Origin: Bradyrhizobium barranii subsp. barranii
GTDB lineage: Bacteria; Pseudomonadota; Alphaproteobacteria; Rhizobiales; Xanthobacteraceae
DNA length: 64,000 bases
Direction of reading: 5' to 3'
Assembly (NCBI RefSeq): GCF_017565645.3
Contig: NZ_CP086136.1
Location: 9,593,501 to 9,657,500 of the forward strand
A model generated the notes under the pieces. The model worked only from the letters and a program-made list of their open reading frames with translations. It made no database searches and was not told the origin of the DNA. Positions 33,309 through 42,190 of this stretch are shown here, piece after piece (position 1 is the first letter of the stretch; the number at the start of each line of letters is the position of its first letter). Made by a program: the position numbers and the translations under genes.

Positions 33309-34187
33309 ATGGAGCTGTTCACCAACCAAGTGCTGGCCGGCATCGCCACGGGCGCGATCTACGCCTGCATGGCGCTCGCCGTGGTCATGATCTACCAGGC
33401 GATCGACCATCTCAACTTCGCGCAGGGCGAGATGGCGATGTTCTCGACCTTCATCTCCTGGCAGCTGATGCAATGGGGCGTGCCTTACTGGGCCGCCTTC
33501 ATCCTCACGCTGGCGCTCTCCTTCGTCGCCGGCATCGCGATCGAGCGCATCCTGTTCAAGCCGCTGGCGAAAGCGCCGGTGCTGACCAACGTCGCCGGCT
33601 TCATCGCGCTGTTTGCGATCATCAACTCCTCGGCCGGCCTGATCTGGGACTTCACCATCAAGCAGTACCCGACCCCGTTCGGCTCCGCGCCGTTCCTGGG
33701 CAGCCAGCTGATCTCGACCCACCAGGCCGGCATGATCGGCGTCACGGTGCTGCTGCTGCTCGGCCTCTACTTCTTCTTCCAGTACACGCGCATCGGCCTG
33801 GCCATGCGCGCGGCCGCCTCGGTGCCTGAATCGGCCCGCCTCGTCGGCATCAACACGTCCTGGATGATCGCGCTCGGCTGGGGCATGGCGACCGCGATCG
33901 GCGCGATCGCCGGCATGCTGATCGCCCCTGTCGTGTTCCTCGAGCCCAACATGATGGGCGGCGTGCTGATCTACGGGTTTGCCGCCGCCGTGCTCGGCGG
34001 TCTCACCAGCCCGTTCGGCGCCGTGGTCGGCGGCTTCCTGGTCGGCATCTTCGAGAACCTCGCCGGCACCTATATCCCCGGCGTCGGCAATGAGCTGAAG
34101 CTCCCGATCGCGCTCGCGCTGATCATCTCCGTCCTGGTTGTCAAACCCGCTGGCCTGTTCGGCCGGCACATCGTCAAGCGAGTTTGA
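33309..34187 (+). CDS. livH: Branched-chain amino acid-type ABC transporter permease, LivH
   Basis: A 292-residue inner-membrane permease with about eight hydrophobic segments. Family blocks: GIATGAIYACMALAVVMIYQ, IDHLNFAQGEMAM, GLAMRAAASVPESARLVGIN (cytoplasmic coupling loop) and GVLIYGFAAAVLGGLTSPFGAVVGGFLVG. It starts 12 bases after livF. Confidence 0.93.
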   Translation: MELFTNQVLAGIATGAIYACMALAVVMIYQAIDHLNFAQGEMAMFSTFISWQLMQWGVPYWAAFILTLALSFVAGIAIERILFKPLAKAPVLTNVAGFIALFAIINSSAGLIWDFTIKQYPTPFGSAPFLGSQLISTHQAGMIGVTVLLLLGLYFFFQYTRIGLAMRAAASVPESARLVGINTSWMIALGWGMATAIGAIAGMLIAPVVFLEPNMMGGVLIYGFAAAVLGGLTSPFGAVVGGFLVGIFENLAGTYIPGVGNELKLPIALALIISVLVVKPAGLFGRHIVKRV

Positions 34188-34189
34188 TC

Positions 34190-35209
34190 ATGAGCGCTGC
34201 AGAAGAAGTCGTTGCAGAAGGCCACGAGGCGGTCGAGGCTGTTCCGAAGCGGGCCATGACGCTGGGCACCGGCACCTCGCTGGTGGTGCTCGCGGCACTG
34301 CTGATCGCACCCGTTTTCGTCAAGAACTTCATCATCTTCCAGATGACGATGCTCCTGATCTACGGGCTCGCGGTGCTGGCGCTGAACATCCTGACCGGCG
34401 GAAGCGGCCAGTTCTCGCTCGGCCAGAGCGCGTTCTACGCGGTCGGTGCCTATACGACAGCGGTGCTGATGGAGCACTTCAACGTCAATTACGCGCTGAC
34501 GCTGCCGATCGCCGGCGTCGTCTGTTTCGGCTTCGGCTTCCTGTTCGGGCAGCCGGCGCTGCGGCTCTCCGGCGTCTACCTCGCGCTTGCGACCTTCGCG
34601 CTCGCCACCGCCATGCCGCAGCTCCTCAAGCTGAACTTCCTCGAGCACTGGACCGGCGGCGTGCAGGGCCTCGTCGTCACCAAGCCGGATGCGCCGTTCG
34701 GCCTGCCGATGTCGCAGGACATGTGGCTGTACTACTTCACGCTCGTGGTCGTGATTGCGATCTACATCTTCTCGGTGAACCTGCTGCGTTCCCGCTCGGG
34801 CCGCGCCTTCATGGCGATCCGCGACAACGAGATCGCGGCCTCCGCGATGGGCGTCGACGTCGCGCTGTACAAGACGCTGGCCTTCGGCGTCTCCGCCGCC
34901 ATCACCGGCATCGCCGGCTCGCTTGGCGCCATTGCGGTGCAGTTCGTCGCGCCCGACAGCTACACCATCACGCTCGCAATCTCGCTGTTCCTCGGCATGG
35001 TGGTCGGCGGCGTCGGCTGGCTGCCCGGCTCGATCGTCGGCGCTGCCTTCATCATCTTCGTGCCGAACATCGCGGAGGGCATCTCCAAGGGCCTCTCCGG
35101 CGCGGTGTTCGGCGTGCTCCTGTTCCTCGTCATCTACCTCGTGCCGCATGGCGCAAGGCAAGTCGCGATCCTGGGCCAGCAACTCGCCGGTCGGCTCAGG
35201 AAGAACTAA
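34190..35209 (+). CDS. livM: Branched-chain amino acid-type ABC transporter permease, LivM
   Basis: A 339-residue permease with an N-terminal cytoplasmic stretch of about 30 residues and then multiple membrane segments: LAVLALNILTGGSGQFSLGQSAFYAVGAY and the coupling loop SRSGRAFMAIRDNEIAASAMGVD. The ATG at 34190 follows the livH stop by two bases; a TTG at 34184 overlapping the stop is an alternative. Confidence 0.93.
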   Translation: MSAAEEVVAEGHEAVEAVPKRAMTLGTGTSLVVLAALLIAPVFVKNFIIFQMTMLLIYGLAVLALNILTGGSGQFSLGQSAFYAVGAYTTAVLMEHFNVNYALTLPIAGVVCFGFGFLFGQPALRLSGVYLALATFALATAMPQLLKLNFLEHWTGGVQGLVVTKPDAPFGLPMSQDMWLYYFTLVVVIAIYIFSVNLLRSRSGRAFMAIRDNEIAASAMGVDVALYKTLAFGVSAAITGIAGSLGAIAVQFVAPDSYTITLAISLFLGMVVGGVGWLPGSIVGAAFIIFVPNIAEGISKGLSGAVFGVLLFLVIYLVPHGARQVAILGQQLAGRLRKN

Positions 35210-35249
35210 AACTTCCATCCAGACTGTTGTTTTAACCAAGGAGACCCAA

Positions 35250-36479
35250 TTGCTTTTCGGAAGAATACTGCGAACCACCGCACTCGTAACGGCGGTCGCG
35301 ACCCTCACCTCCGGCGCAGCACTTGCCCAGAAGAAATACGACACCGGCGCGTCCGATACCGAGATCAAGATCGGCAACATCATGCCGTACAGCGGTCCGG
35401 CGTCGGCCTATGGCATCATCGGCAAGACCGAAGAAGCCTATTTCAAGATGATCAACGACAAGGGCGGCATCAACGGCCGCAAGATCAACTTCGTCACCTA
35501 TGATGACGCCTATTCGCCGCCGAAGGCCGTCGAGCAGGTCCGCAAGCTGGTCGAGAGCGACGAAGTGCTGGCCGTGTACAATCCGCTCGGCACGCCCTCG
35601 AACACCGCGATCCAGAAGTACCTGAACGCCAAGAAGATCCCGCAGCTCTTCGTCGCCACCGGCGCCACCAAGTGGAACGACGCGAAGAACTTCCCCTGGA
35701 CCATCGGCTGGCAGCCCTCCTACCAGAGCGAAGCGCAGATCTACGCGAAATGGCTGATGAAGGAAAAGCCGAACGCCAAGGTCGCGATCCTCTACCAGAA
35801 CGACGATTTCGGCAAAGACTACCTCAAGGGCACCAAGGACGGTCTCGGCGCCAAGGGCGCGTCCATGATCATCATGGAGGAGAGCTACGAGATCTCCGAG
35901 CCGTCGATCGACGGCCACATCGTCAAGATCAAGGCCGCCAATCCCGACGTGCTGCTGATCTACGCGACGCCGAAGTTCGCGGCCCAGACCATCAAGAAGA
36001 CCGCCGAGCTCAGCTGGAAGCCGCTCCAGATCCTCACCAACGTGTCGATCTCGGTCGGCAGCGTGATGAAGCCGGCCGGCTTCGAGGCCTCGCAGGACGT
36101 GCTGTCGGCGGCCTATGCCAAGGATTCCACCGACCCGCAGTGGAATAACGATCCCGGCATGAAGAAGTGGAACGAGTTCGTCGACAAGTACATGCCCGGC
36201 GCCGACAAGACCGACACCGGCATGGTCTACGGCTACGGCGCGGCGTCGACCCTGGTCAAGACGCTGGAGATGTGCGGTGACGACCTCACCCGCGCCAACC
36301 TGATGAAGCAGGCCGCTTCCTTGAAGGATTTTGCACCGGACACGCTGCTGCCCGGCGTCAAGATCAACACCAGCGCCACCGACTTCGCCCCGATTTCGCA
36401 GCTCCAGATGCAGCGCTTCAAGGGCGAGAAGTGGGAACTGTTCGGCGAGATCATCAGCGGCGACGTCGCTTCCGAGTGA
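35250..36479 (+). CDS. ABC transporter substrate-binding protein, Liv/aromatic type (paralogue 1 of 3)
   Basis: A 409-residue periplasmic binding protein. The start is TTG 35250 with AAGGAG at a spacing of 6; the signal peptide MLFGRILRTTALVTAVATLT ends at ALAQ. The mature protein begins QKKYDTGASDTEIKIGNIMPYSGPASAYG. The same opening recurs in the next two genes, and all three are alike to the end (KGEKWELFGEIIS). It is the fifth gene of the livGFHM operon. Relatives bind organic or aromatic acids as well as amino acids; the ligand here is unknown. Confidence 0.9.
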   Translation: MLFGRILRTTALVTAVATLTSGAALAQKKYDTGASDTEIKIGNIMPYSGPASAYGIIGKTEEAYFKMINDKGGINGRKINFVTYDDAYSPPKAVEQVRKLVESDEVLAVYNPLGTPSNTAIQKYLNAKKIPQLFVATGATKWNDAKNFPWTIGWQPSYQSEAQIYAKWLMKEKPNAKVAILYQNDDFGKDYLKGTKDGLGAKGASMIIMEESYEISEPSIDGHIVKIKAANPDVLLIYATPKFAAQTIKKTAELSWKPLQILTNVSISVGSVMKPAGFEASQDVLSAAYAKDSTDPQWNNDPGMKKWNEFVDKYMPGADKTDTGMVYGYGAASTLVKTLEMCGDDLTRANLMKQAASLKDFAPDTLLPGVKINTSATDFAPISQLQMQRFKGEKWELFGEIISGDVASE

Positions 36480-36530
36480 CGCTGACGCAATAGTCCAAGT
36501 CTGGTCAGTTCAAGTCTAGTCAAATCTGAC

Positions 36531-36563
36531 AAAGCCCCCGCGGGCGACCGCGGGGGCTTTTTG
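36531..36563 (+). terminator. Rho-independent terminator after binding-protein paralogue 1
   Basis: The 13-bp stem AAAGCCCCCGCGG / CCGCGGGGGCTTT with loop GCGA is followed by TT. It ends the livGFHM-binding protein transcript. Confidence 0.9.
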
Positions 36564-36621
36564 TTGACGTCAGGCGTCAATCTTGTTCAATGCGGCGCCG
36601 ATCCATTCCGGGTGGAGAAAG

Positions 36622-37848
36622 ATGACTGTCGTTCGATTTCAGGTTGCGGCCGTTTCGGCCGCGCTCGCGTTGTGCACTGCGGTGAGCAGCCCGGCACTGG
36701 CGCAAAAGAAATACGACAGCGGCGCTTCCGATACCGAGATCAAGATCGGCAACATCATGCCTTATAGCGGGCCGGCCTCCGCCTATGCCGCGATCGGCAA
36801 GACCGAGGAAGCCTATTTCAACAAGATCAATGCCGAGGGTGGCATCAACGGCCGCAAGATCAAGTTCATCTCCTACGACGACGGCTATTCGCCGCCGAAG
36901 ACGGTGGAGCAGGCGCGCAAGCTGGTCGAGAGCGACGGTGTGCTGCTGATCTTCGGCTCGCTCGGCACCTCCACCAACGGCGCCATCCGCAAATACATGA
37001 ACGAGAAGAAGGTGCCGCAGCTGTTCGTGGCGAGCGGCGCCTCCAAATGGAACGATCCGAAGCAATATCCGTGGACCATGGGCTGGCAGCCGAGCTACGC
37101 CAGCGAGGCGCGCATCTACGCCAAATACATCATGAAGGAGAAGCCGGACGCGAAGATCGCCGTGCTCTACCAGAACGACGATTTCGGCAAGGACTATCTG
37201 AAGGGGCTGAAGGACGGCCTCGGCGCCAAGGCGTCGATGATCGTGCTCGAAGACGGCTACGACACGTCGGAGCCCGCGATCGACGAGCACGTCGTGAAGC
37301 TGAAGGCCTCGGGCGCCGACGTCTTTCTCAGCATCACCACGCCGAAATTCGCCGCGCAGGCGATCAAGAAGGCGGCCGAGATCAACTGGCATCCGGTCCA
37401 CATCATCTCCAACGTCTCGGCGTCGGTCGGCGGCGTGCTCGAGCCCGCGGGCCTGGAGATCTCGCAAGGCATCCTGTCGGCGAGCTACACCAAGGACGGC
37501 TCCGACCCGCAATGGAATGCCGATGACGGCATGAAGAAGTTCTATAACTTCCTCGCGCAGTACGACCCCAAGGCCAACAAGCTCGATGCCGGCGTGGTGT
37601 TCGGCTATGCCGCGGCCCAGACCATGGTGAAGGTGCTGCAGATGTGCGGCGACGACCTTACCCATGAGAACGTCATGAAGCAGGCCGCTTCCTTGAAGGA
37701 TTTCGAGCCCGACACGCTGCTGCCCGGCATCAAGATCAACACCTCCGCCGATAATTTCGCCCCGATCGAGCAGCTCCAGATGATGCGGTTCAAGGGCAGG
37801 AAATGGGAGCTGTTCGGCGACATCATCTCGAGCGAGCTCGGCCACTGA
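36622..37848 (+). CDS. ABC transporter substrate-binding protein, Liv/aromatic type (paralogue 2 of 3)
   Basis: A 408-residue paralogue of the preceding protein. ATG 36622 is preceded by GGAG; the signal peptide MTVVRFQVAAVSAALALCTA ends at ALAQ. Mature opening: QKKYDSGASDTEIKIGNIMP. It diverges from the others in ligand-cleft regions (AAIGKTEEAYFNK, FGSLGTSTNGAIRK, DGYDTSEPAIDEHVVKLKAS), so ligand preference may differ. Terminators on both sides make it a separate transcription unit. Confidence 0.9.
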   Translation: MTVVRFQVAAVSAALALCTAVSSPALAQKKYDSGASDTEIKIGNIMPYSGPASAYAAIGKTEEAYFNKINAEGGINGRKIKFISYDDGYSPPKTVEQARKLVESDGVLLIFGSLGTSTNGAIRKYMNEKKVPQLFVASGASKWNDPKQYPWTMGWQPSYASEARIYAKYIMKEKPDAKIAVLYQNDDFGKDYLKGLKDGLGAKASMIVLEDGYDTSEPAIDEHVVKLKASGADVFLSITTPKFAAQAIKKAAEINWHPVHIISNVSASVGGVLEPAGLEISQGILSASYTKDGSDPQWNADDGMKKFYNFLAQYDPKANKLDAGVVFGYAAAQTMVKVLQMCGDDLTHENVMKQAASLKDFEPDTLLPGIKINTSADNFAPIEQLQMMRFKGRKWELFGDIISSELGH

Positions 37849-37954
37849 AGCCGCGCAACTCAAAATCGCCTCCGACTAATTAATCAACTCAAGACAGCGG
37901 CGCCGTCTCGCAGTCGCACACGAGCGCGCGCCGGTCCTTGACTACTAAAGGAGC

Positions 37955-37986
37955 AGCCCCTGCGACACAGCCGCGGGGGCTTTCTG
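37955..37986 (+). terminator. Terminator after binding-protein paralogue 2
   Basis: AGCCCCTGCG and CGCGGGGGCT form a 10-bp stem (one G-T pair) around ACACAGC, followed by TTCTG. It lies 107 bases after the stop codon. Confidence 0.7.
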
Positions 37987-38088
37987 TTGAAGGCTCCCGG
38001 TAAATCGTATTGAATTGCCTCCGCGCCGCCAAAAATCATCAAGCCAAGAAAAGGGACGCACACACACCAAGAAAATAGGGAGATAGGA

Positions 38089-39318
38089 ATGCCCGCTGTC
38101 ACCGGCAAACTTGCGGCCGCGTCACTGGCGCTTGCGCTCATTGCGGCCTCGGCCTCCACTGCATCGGCCCAGAAGAAATACGATACCGGCGCGACCGACA
38201 CCGAAATCAAGATCGGCAACATCATGCCCTACAGCGGACCGGCTTCCGCCTACGGCATCATCGGGCGGACCGAAGCCGCCTATTTCAAGAAGATCAACGA
38301 CGAGGGCGGCATCAACGGCCGCAAGATCAATTATATCTCCTATGACGACGCCTACTCGCCGCCGAAGACGGTGGAGCAGGCCCGCAAGCTGGTCGAGAGC
38401 GACGAGGTGCTGTTCATCTTCAACTCGCTCGGCACGCCGCCGAACTCGGCGATCCACAAATACATGAACTCGAAGAAGGTGCCGCAGCTGTTCGTCGCGA
38501 CCGGCGCCACCAAGTGGAACGATCCGCAGAACTTCCCCTGGACGATGGGCTGGCAACCCAATTACCAGAGCGAGACGCAGATCTATGCGAAGTGGCTCCT
38601 GAAGAACAAGCCGGACGCCAAGATCGCGGTGCTTTACCAGAACGACGATTACGGCAAGGACTACCTCAAGGGCCTCAAGGACGGCTTAGGGTCCAAGGCC
38701 GCCTCGATGATCGTCATCGAAGAGAGCTACGAGACCTCCGAGCCGACCATCGACAATCACATCGTCAAGCTGAAGTCGACCGGCGCCGACGTCTTCATGA
38801 ACATCACGACGCCGAAATTCGCGGCGCAGGCGATCAAGAAGAATTCCGAGATCGGCTGGAAGCCGCTGCACTTCCTCAACAACGTCTCGGCCTCGGTCGG
38901 CAGCGTGATGAAGCCGGCCGGCTTCGAGAACGGCCAGGACATCATCTCGGCCGACTATCTCAAGGACGTGTCGGATCCCGCGTGGAACAACGATCCCGGC
39001 ATGAAGGAGTTTCTGGCGTTCATGACCAAATACTTCCCCGAGGGCGACAAGCTCGATAAGGGCACGATCGTCGGCTATGCCGTGGCGCAGACACTGGTCC
39101 AGGTCTTGAAGCAGTGCGGTGACAATCTCACGCGCGAGAACATCATGAAGCAGGCGGCGAACCTGAAGGACTTCCGCACCGAGGCGCTGCTGCCGGGCGT
39201 GAAGGTCAACACCTCGCCGACCGATTTCGCGCCGATCAGCCAGCTTCAACTCGAGAAGTTCAAGGGCGAGAAGTGGGAGCTGTTCGGAGACGTGATCAGC
39301 GCCGACGTCGGCGGCTAA
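38089..39318 (+). CDS. ABC transporter substrate-binding protein, Liv/aromatic type (paralogue 3 of 3)
   Basis: A 409-residue paralogue. ATG 38089 is preceded by AGGGAGATAGGA. The signal peptide MPAVTGKLAAASLALALIAA ends at SASA; the mature opening is QKKYDTGATDTEIKIGNIMP. It is closer to paralogue 1 (TGATKWND, SVGSVMKPAGFE) than to paralogue 2. It has its own leader and terminator. Three consecutive binding proteins beside one set of permeases and ATPases suggest a transporter with several interchangeable receptors. Confidence 0.9.
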   Translation: MPAVTGKLAAASLALALIAASASTASAQKKYDTGATDTEIKIGNIMPYSGPASAYGIIGRTEAAYFKKINDEGGINGRKINYISYDDAYSPPKTVEQARKLVESDEVLFIFNSLGTPPNSAIHKYMNSKKVPQLFVATGATKWNDPQNFPWTMGWQPNYQSETQIYAKWLLKNKPDAKIAVLYQNDDYGKDYLKGLKDGLGSKAASMIVIEESYETSEPTIDNHIVKLKSTGADVFMNITTPKFAAQAIKKNSEIGWKPLHFLNNVSASVGSVMKPAGFENGQDIISADYLKDVSDPAWNNDPGMKEFLAFMTKYFPEGDKLDKGTIVGYAVAQTLVQVLKQCGDNLTRENIMKQAANLKDFRTEALLPGVKVNTSPTDFAPISQLQLEKFKGEKWELFGDVISADVGG

Positions 39319-39333
39319 CCCCAAACGACAGAG

Positions 39334-39365
39334 AGCCCCCTGCGCGGCCATCGCAGGGGGCTTTT
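39334..39365 (+). terminator. Rho-independent terminator after binding-protein paralogue 3
   Basis: AGCCCCCTGCG / CGCAGGGGGCT form a perfect 11-bp stem with a 7-base loop, followed by TTT. Confidence 0.9.
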
Positions 39366-39501
39366 GCTTGCGCGCGGATTATGATCACGCGATTGCACAA
39401 TCGAATGATGGTAAAGCCTGCTTACGCTTTGGCGCCTGATGCGGTAGGCAGGGAGCCGGCGATTTTGTCGCCATCATTTCAGTTCGCTGAAGGCCTTCGC
39501 C

Positions 39502-40785
39502 ATGACCGACCGACGTCCCCTGCTCCGCGCGCTCTACGACGCCGCCGTTGCCGCCGCCCATCCCAGCACGATTCTGGCGCCGCATCTGCGGCCCGCGCCG
39601 AAAGGGCGTGTGATCTGCCTCGCCGCCGGCAAGGGCGCGGGTGCGATGGCCGCGGCCGCCGAGCGGCATTATCTCGACACGCTCAAGCTCGCGCCGGAGC
39701 GCCTCGTCGGCATCGCCACCACGCGCCACGGCTACGGCGTGCCGACGCGCCGCATCCGCGTGGTCGAGGCCGGTCATCCCGTTCCCGATGAAGCCGGCCT
39801 GAAGGGCGCCGCCGATACGCTCGCGCTCGCTGGCGAGGCTGGCCCTGACGATCTGCTGCTGGTGCTGCTCACCGGCGGCGGCTCGGCGAACTGGATCGCG
39901 CCGGTGGACGGCATCAGCTTCGCGCAGAAGCAGGCGGTCAACAAGGCGCTGCTCCGCTCGGGCGCGCCGATCGGCGAGATGAACACGGTCAGGAAGCATT
40001 TGTCGCGGATCAAGGGCGGCCGGCTGGCGCGCGCCGGCAAGAATGCCGCCGAGATCGTGACGCTGGCGATTTCCGACGTGCCGCACGACGATCCGTCCGC
40101 CATTGCTTCCGGCCCCACCGTGCCCGATCCGACCACGCTGGCGGATGCGCGCGCGATCGTCGCGAAGTACAAGCTCGCCATCGACGACGCCGTCCGCCGC
40201 GCGCTCGACGATCCCGCCAACGAAAGCTGCAAGCCGGGTGACGCCGCCTTCGGGCGCGCGCATTTCGAGCTGATCGCGCGGCCCAAGCAATCGCTCGACG
40301 CCGCGGTGAAGCTCGCCAAGGAAGCCGGCTACGAGACCATCGATCTCGGCGCCGACCTCGAAGGCGAGGCCCGCGAGGTCGCCGCCGATCACGCCAGGCT
40401 CGCGCTTGAAGCACGCGCGCAAGGCAAGCGCCTCGCGATCCTCTCCGGCGGCGAACTCACCGTTACCGTGCGCGGCAATGGGCGCGGCGGCCCCAACCAG
40501 GAATACGCGCTGGCGCTCGCCGGCCTGCTGAAGGACACGCCCGATGTTTCCGCTCTCGCCGGCGACACCGACGGCGCCGATGGCGGCGCCGGCCATCCCA
40601 CCGATCCCGCCGGCGCGCTGATTGATGCTGCGACGTTCGCGAAGATGAAGGCCCTGGCGCTTCAGCCGCAGGCGTACCTGGACAACAACGACGCGACGAC
40701 GTTCTTCGAGGCGACCGGCGATCTGCTGATGCCGGGACCGACACTGACGAACGTGAACGATATAAGGGTGATTTTGGTGGATTGA
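39502..40785 (+). CDS. Glycerate kinase (glycerate 2-kinase, MOFRL type)
   Basis: A 427-residue kinase of the GckA/TtuD family, phosphorylating D-glycerate. Blocks: ICLAAGKGAGAMAAAAE, GHPVPDEAGLKGA, LLVLLTGGGSANWIAPVDG, VRKHLSRIKGGRLAR, ISDVPHDDPSAIASGPTVPD and the C-terminal MOFRL domain with AILSGGELTVTVRGNGRGGPNQEYAL and LAGDTDGADGG. It is transcribed alone, downstream of the binding-protein terminator. It does not obviously belong to the transport cluster. Confidence 0.92.
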   Translation: MTDRRPLLRALYDAAVAAAHPSTILAPHLRPAPKGRVICLAAGKGAGAMAAAAERHYLDTLKLAPERLVGIATTRHGYGVPTRRIRVVEAGHPVPDEAGLKGAADTLALAGEAGPDDLLLVLLTGGGSANWIAPVDGISFAQKQAVNKALLRSGAPIGEMNTVRKHLSRIKGGRLARAGKNAAEIVTLAISDVPHDDPSAIASGPTVPDPTTLADARAIVAKYKLAIDDAVRRALDDPANESCKPGDAAFGRAHFELIARPKQSLDAAVKLAKEAGYETIDLGADLEGEAREVAADHARLALEARAQGKRLAILSGGELTVTVRGNGRGGPNQEYALALAGLLKDTPDVSALAGDTDGADGGAGHPTDPAGALIDAATFAKMKALALQPQAYLDNNDATTFFEATGDLLMPGPTLTNVNDIRVILVD

Positions 40786-40805
40786 GGCGCCTGCCCAGGT
40801 CTCGC

Positions 40806-40895
40806 TGTCATTCCCCGCGAAGGCGGGGAATCCAGTACGCCGCGGCCTATCGGCTCGATCACAAACGTCTCGGAGTACTGGATCGCCCGGTCAAG
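40806..40895. repeat. Palindromic repeat split by IS481 copy 1 (left part)
   Basis: CTGTCATTCCCCGCGAAGGC through GTACTGGATCGCCCGGTCAAG belongs to the TGTCATCGCCCGG family. It continues after the insertion sequence at 42165-42182 (TCAAGCCGGGCGATGACA). Without the insertion, GATCGCCCGG-TCAAG-CCGGGCGAT would be a perfect hairpin with TCAAG as its loop. Confidence 0.85.
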
Positions 40896-42164
40896 TGTTT
40901 AGCCCGGACAGATCACTGACGGGTGTTCGGAGACATAGCTGACACATCAACATTGGCTGGATTGGTCCGATTCGGGAGGCCGTCCATGCCTTGGAGCGAG
41001 GTGTCAGTGATGGATCAGCGTCACGAGTTTGTGCGGCTGGCTTTGCAGGAGGGCGCCAACCGGCGCGAACTGTGCCGTCGGTTCAACATCAGTCCTGACG
41101 TCGGCTACAAGTGGCTGGCGCGCTGGCAGGCCGGCGATCGGGAGCTGGCCGACCGCTCCCGGCGCCCGCATGCGATGCCCAAGCGGAGTGAGGCTGCGGT
41201 CGAAGTAGAAGTCCTGGCTGTACGCGACAAGCATCCGGCTTGGGGAGCACGGAAGATTGCCCATTGCCTGAAGCGGGGCGGGCAGACGGTGCCTGTGCCA
41301 TCAACGGTGCACCAGATCCTGTGTCGGAACGGCCGGGTCAAACCGAGTGAGAATGCGCCGCCCAATCCGGGCCACCGGTTCGAGAAGGAAGCTCCCAATC
41401 TGCTGTGGCAGATGGACTTCAAGGGCCACCTGCCGCTGGCCGACGGGACACGATGCCATCCGCTGACCATCGTCGACGATCACTCGCGCTACGTGCTGTG
41501 CCTGAAGGCATGTGCCGACGAGCAGCGTCTCACCGTGCAGAATCACCTGTCGACGACGTTCCGCTGCTATGGCCTGCCAGAGGCCTTCTACACCGACAAT
41601 GGCTCACCCTGGGGCGATACGTCCGGCATTCGTTGGACCGGACTGAAGGTGTGGCTGCTCAAGCTTGGCGTCAGGGTGGTGCACGCCAGGCCATGCCACC
41701 CACAGGCCCGCGGCAAGAACGAGCGCTTCCATCGCACCCTGAAGGCCGAGGTGTTTGCAATGCGCCGCTTCCGAACTCTCCCGGAAGTCCAGCGCGCCTT
41801 CGACGCCTGGCGGCCGGTCTACAATCTGGAGCGGCCTCACCAAGGCCTCGATATGCAGGTCCCTGCCGATCGCTTCCGGCCAAGTGCTCGCCCCATGCCG
41901 GCCCGCGTTCCGAACGTCGAATACGACAGCGGCGAGATCGTGCGCAGGGTCTCATCGACAAGACCCTACATCTCCTTCAAGAGACGCTTCTGGAAAGTTC
42001 CCCAGGCCTTCGCCCGCGAACGCCTTGCCATCCGGCCACTGGTTCGTGACGGCCACTACGGAATCTTCTTCGCCAGCTGGCAGGTCGCATCGATCGACTT
42101 GACCAATGGCCAACCTGTCAGTGATGTGTCCGAACAGGTGTCAGCCATGTCTCCGGACTAAACA
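40896..42164 (+). mobile_element. IS481-family insertion sequence, copy 1 (intact)
   Basis: A 1269-bp element bounded by TCAAG (40891-40895 and 42165-42169), a 5-bp target duplication. The ends are inverted: TGTTTAGCCCGGA at the left and TGTTTAGTCCGGA read inward from the right, with further inner similarity (GGAGACAT.GCTGACAC). It carries one transposase gene. A copy at 52188-53457 differs only, as far as I can see, by one inserted base and one substitution. Confidence 0.93.
40986..42161 (+). CDS. IS481-family transposase (copy 1)
   Basis: A 391-residue DDE transposase. An N-terminal helix-turn-helix (ALQEGANRRELCRRFNISPD, about 19-38) is followed by an integrase core with Asp144 (WQMDFKGH), Asp204 (YTDNGSPWG) and Glu246 (GKNERFHR). 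ATG 40986 gives the N-terminus MPWSEVSVMDQRHEFVRLAL usual for this group; the frame is open 63 bases upstream. The frame is complete, so this copy should be able to move itself and its defective twin. Confidence 0.93.
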   Translation: MPWSEVSVMDQRHEFVRLALQEGANRRELCRRFNISPDVGYKWLARWQAGDRELADRSRRPHAMPKRSEAAVEVEVLAVRDKHPAWGARKIAHCLKRGGQTVPVPSTVHQILCRNGRVKPSENAPPNPGHRFEKEAPNLLWQMDFKGHLPLADGTRCHPLTIVDDHSRYVLCLKACADEQRLTVQNHLSTTFRCYGLPEAFYTDNGSPWGDTSGIRWTGLKVWLLKLGVRVVHARPCHPQARGKNERFHRTLKAEVFAMRRFRTLPEVQRAFDAWRPVYNLERPHQGLDMQVPADRFRPSARPMPARVPNVEYDSGEIVRRVSSTRPYISFKRRFWKVPQAFARERLAIRPLVRDGHYGIFFASWQVASIDLTNGQPVSDVSEQVSAMSPD

Positions 42165-42190
42165 TCAAGCCGGGCGATGACAGCCGGGCC

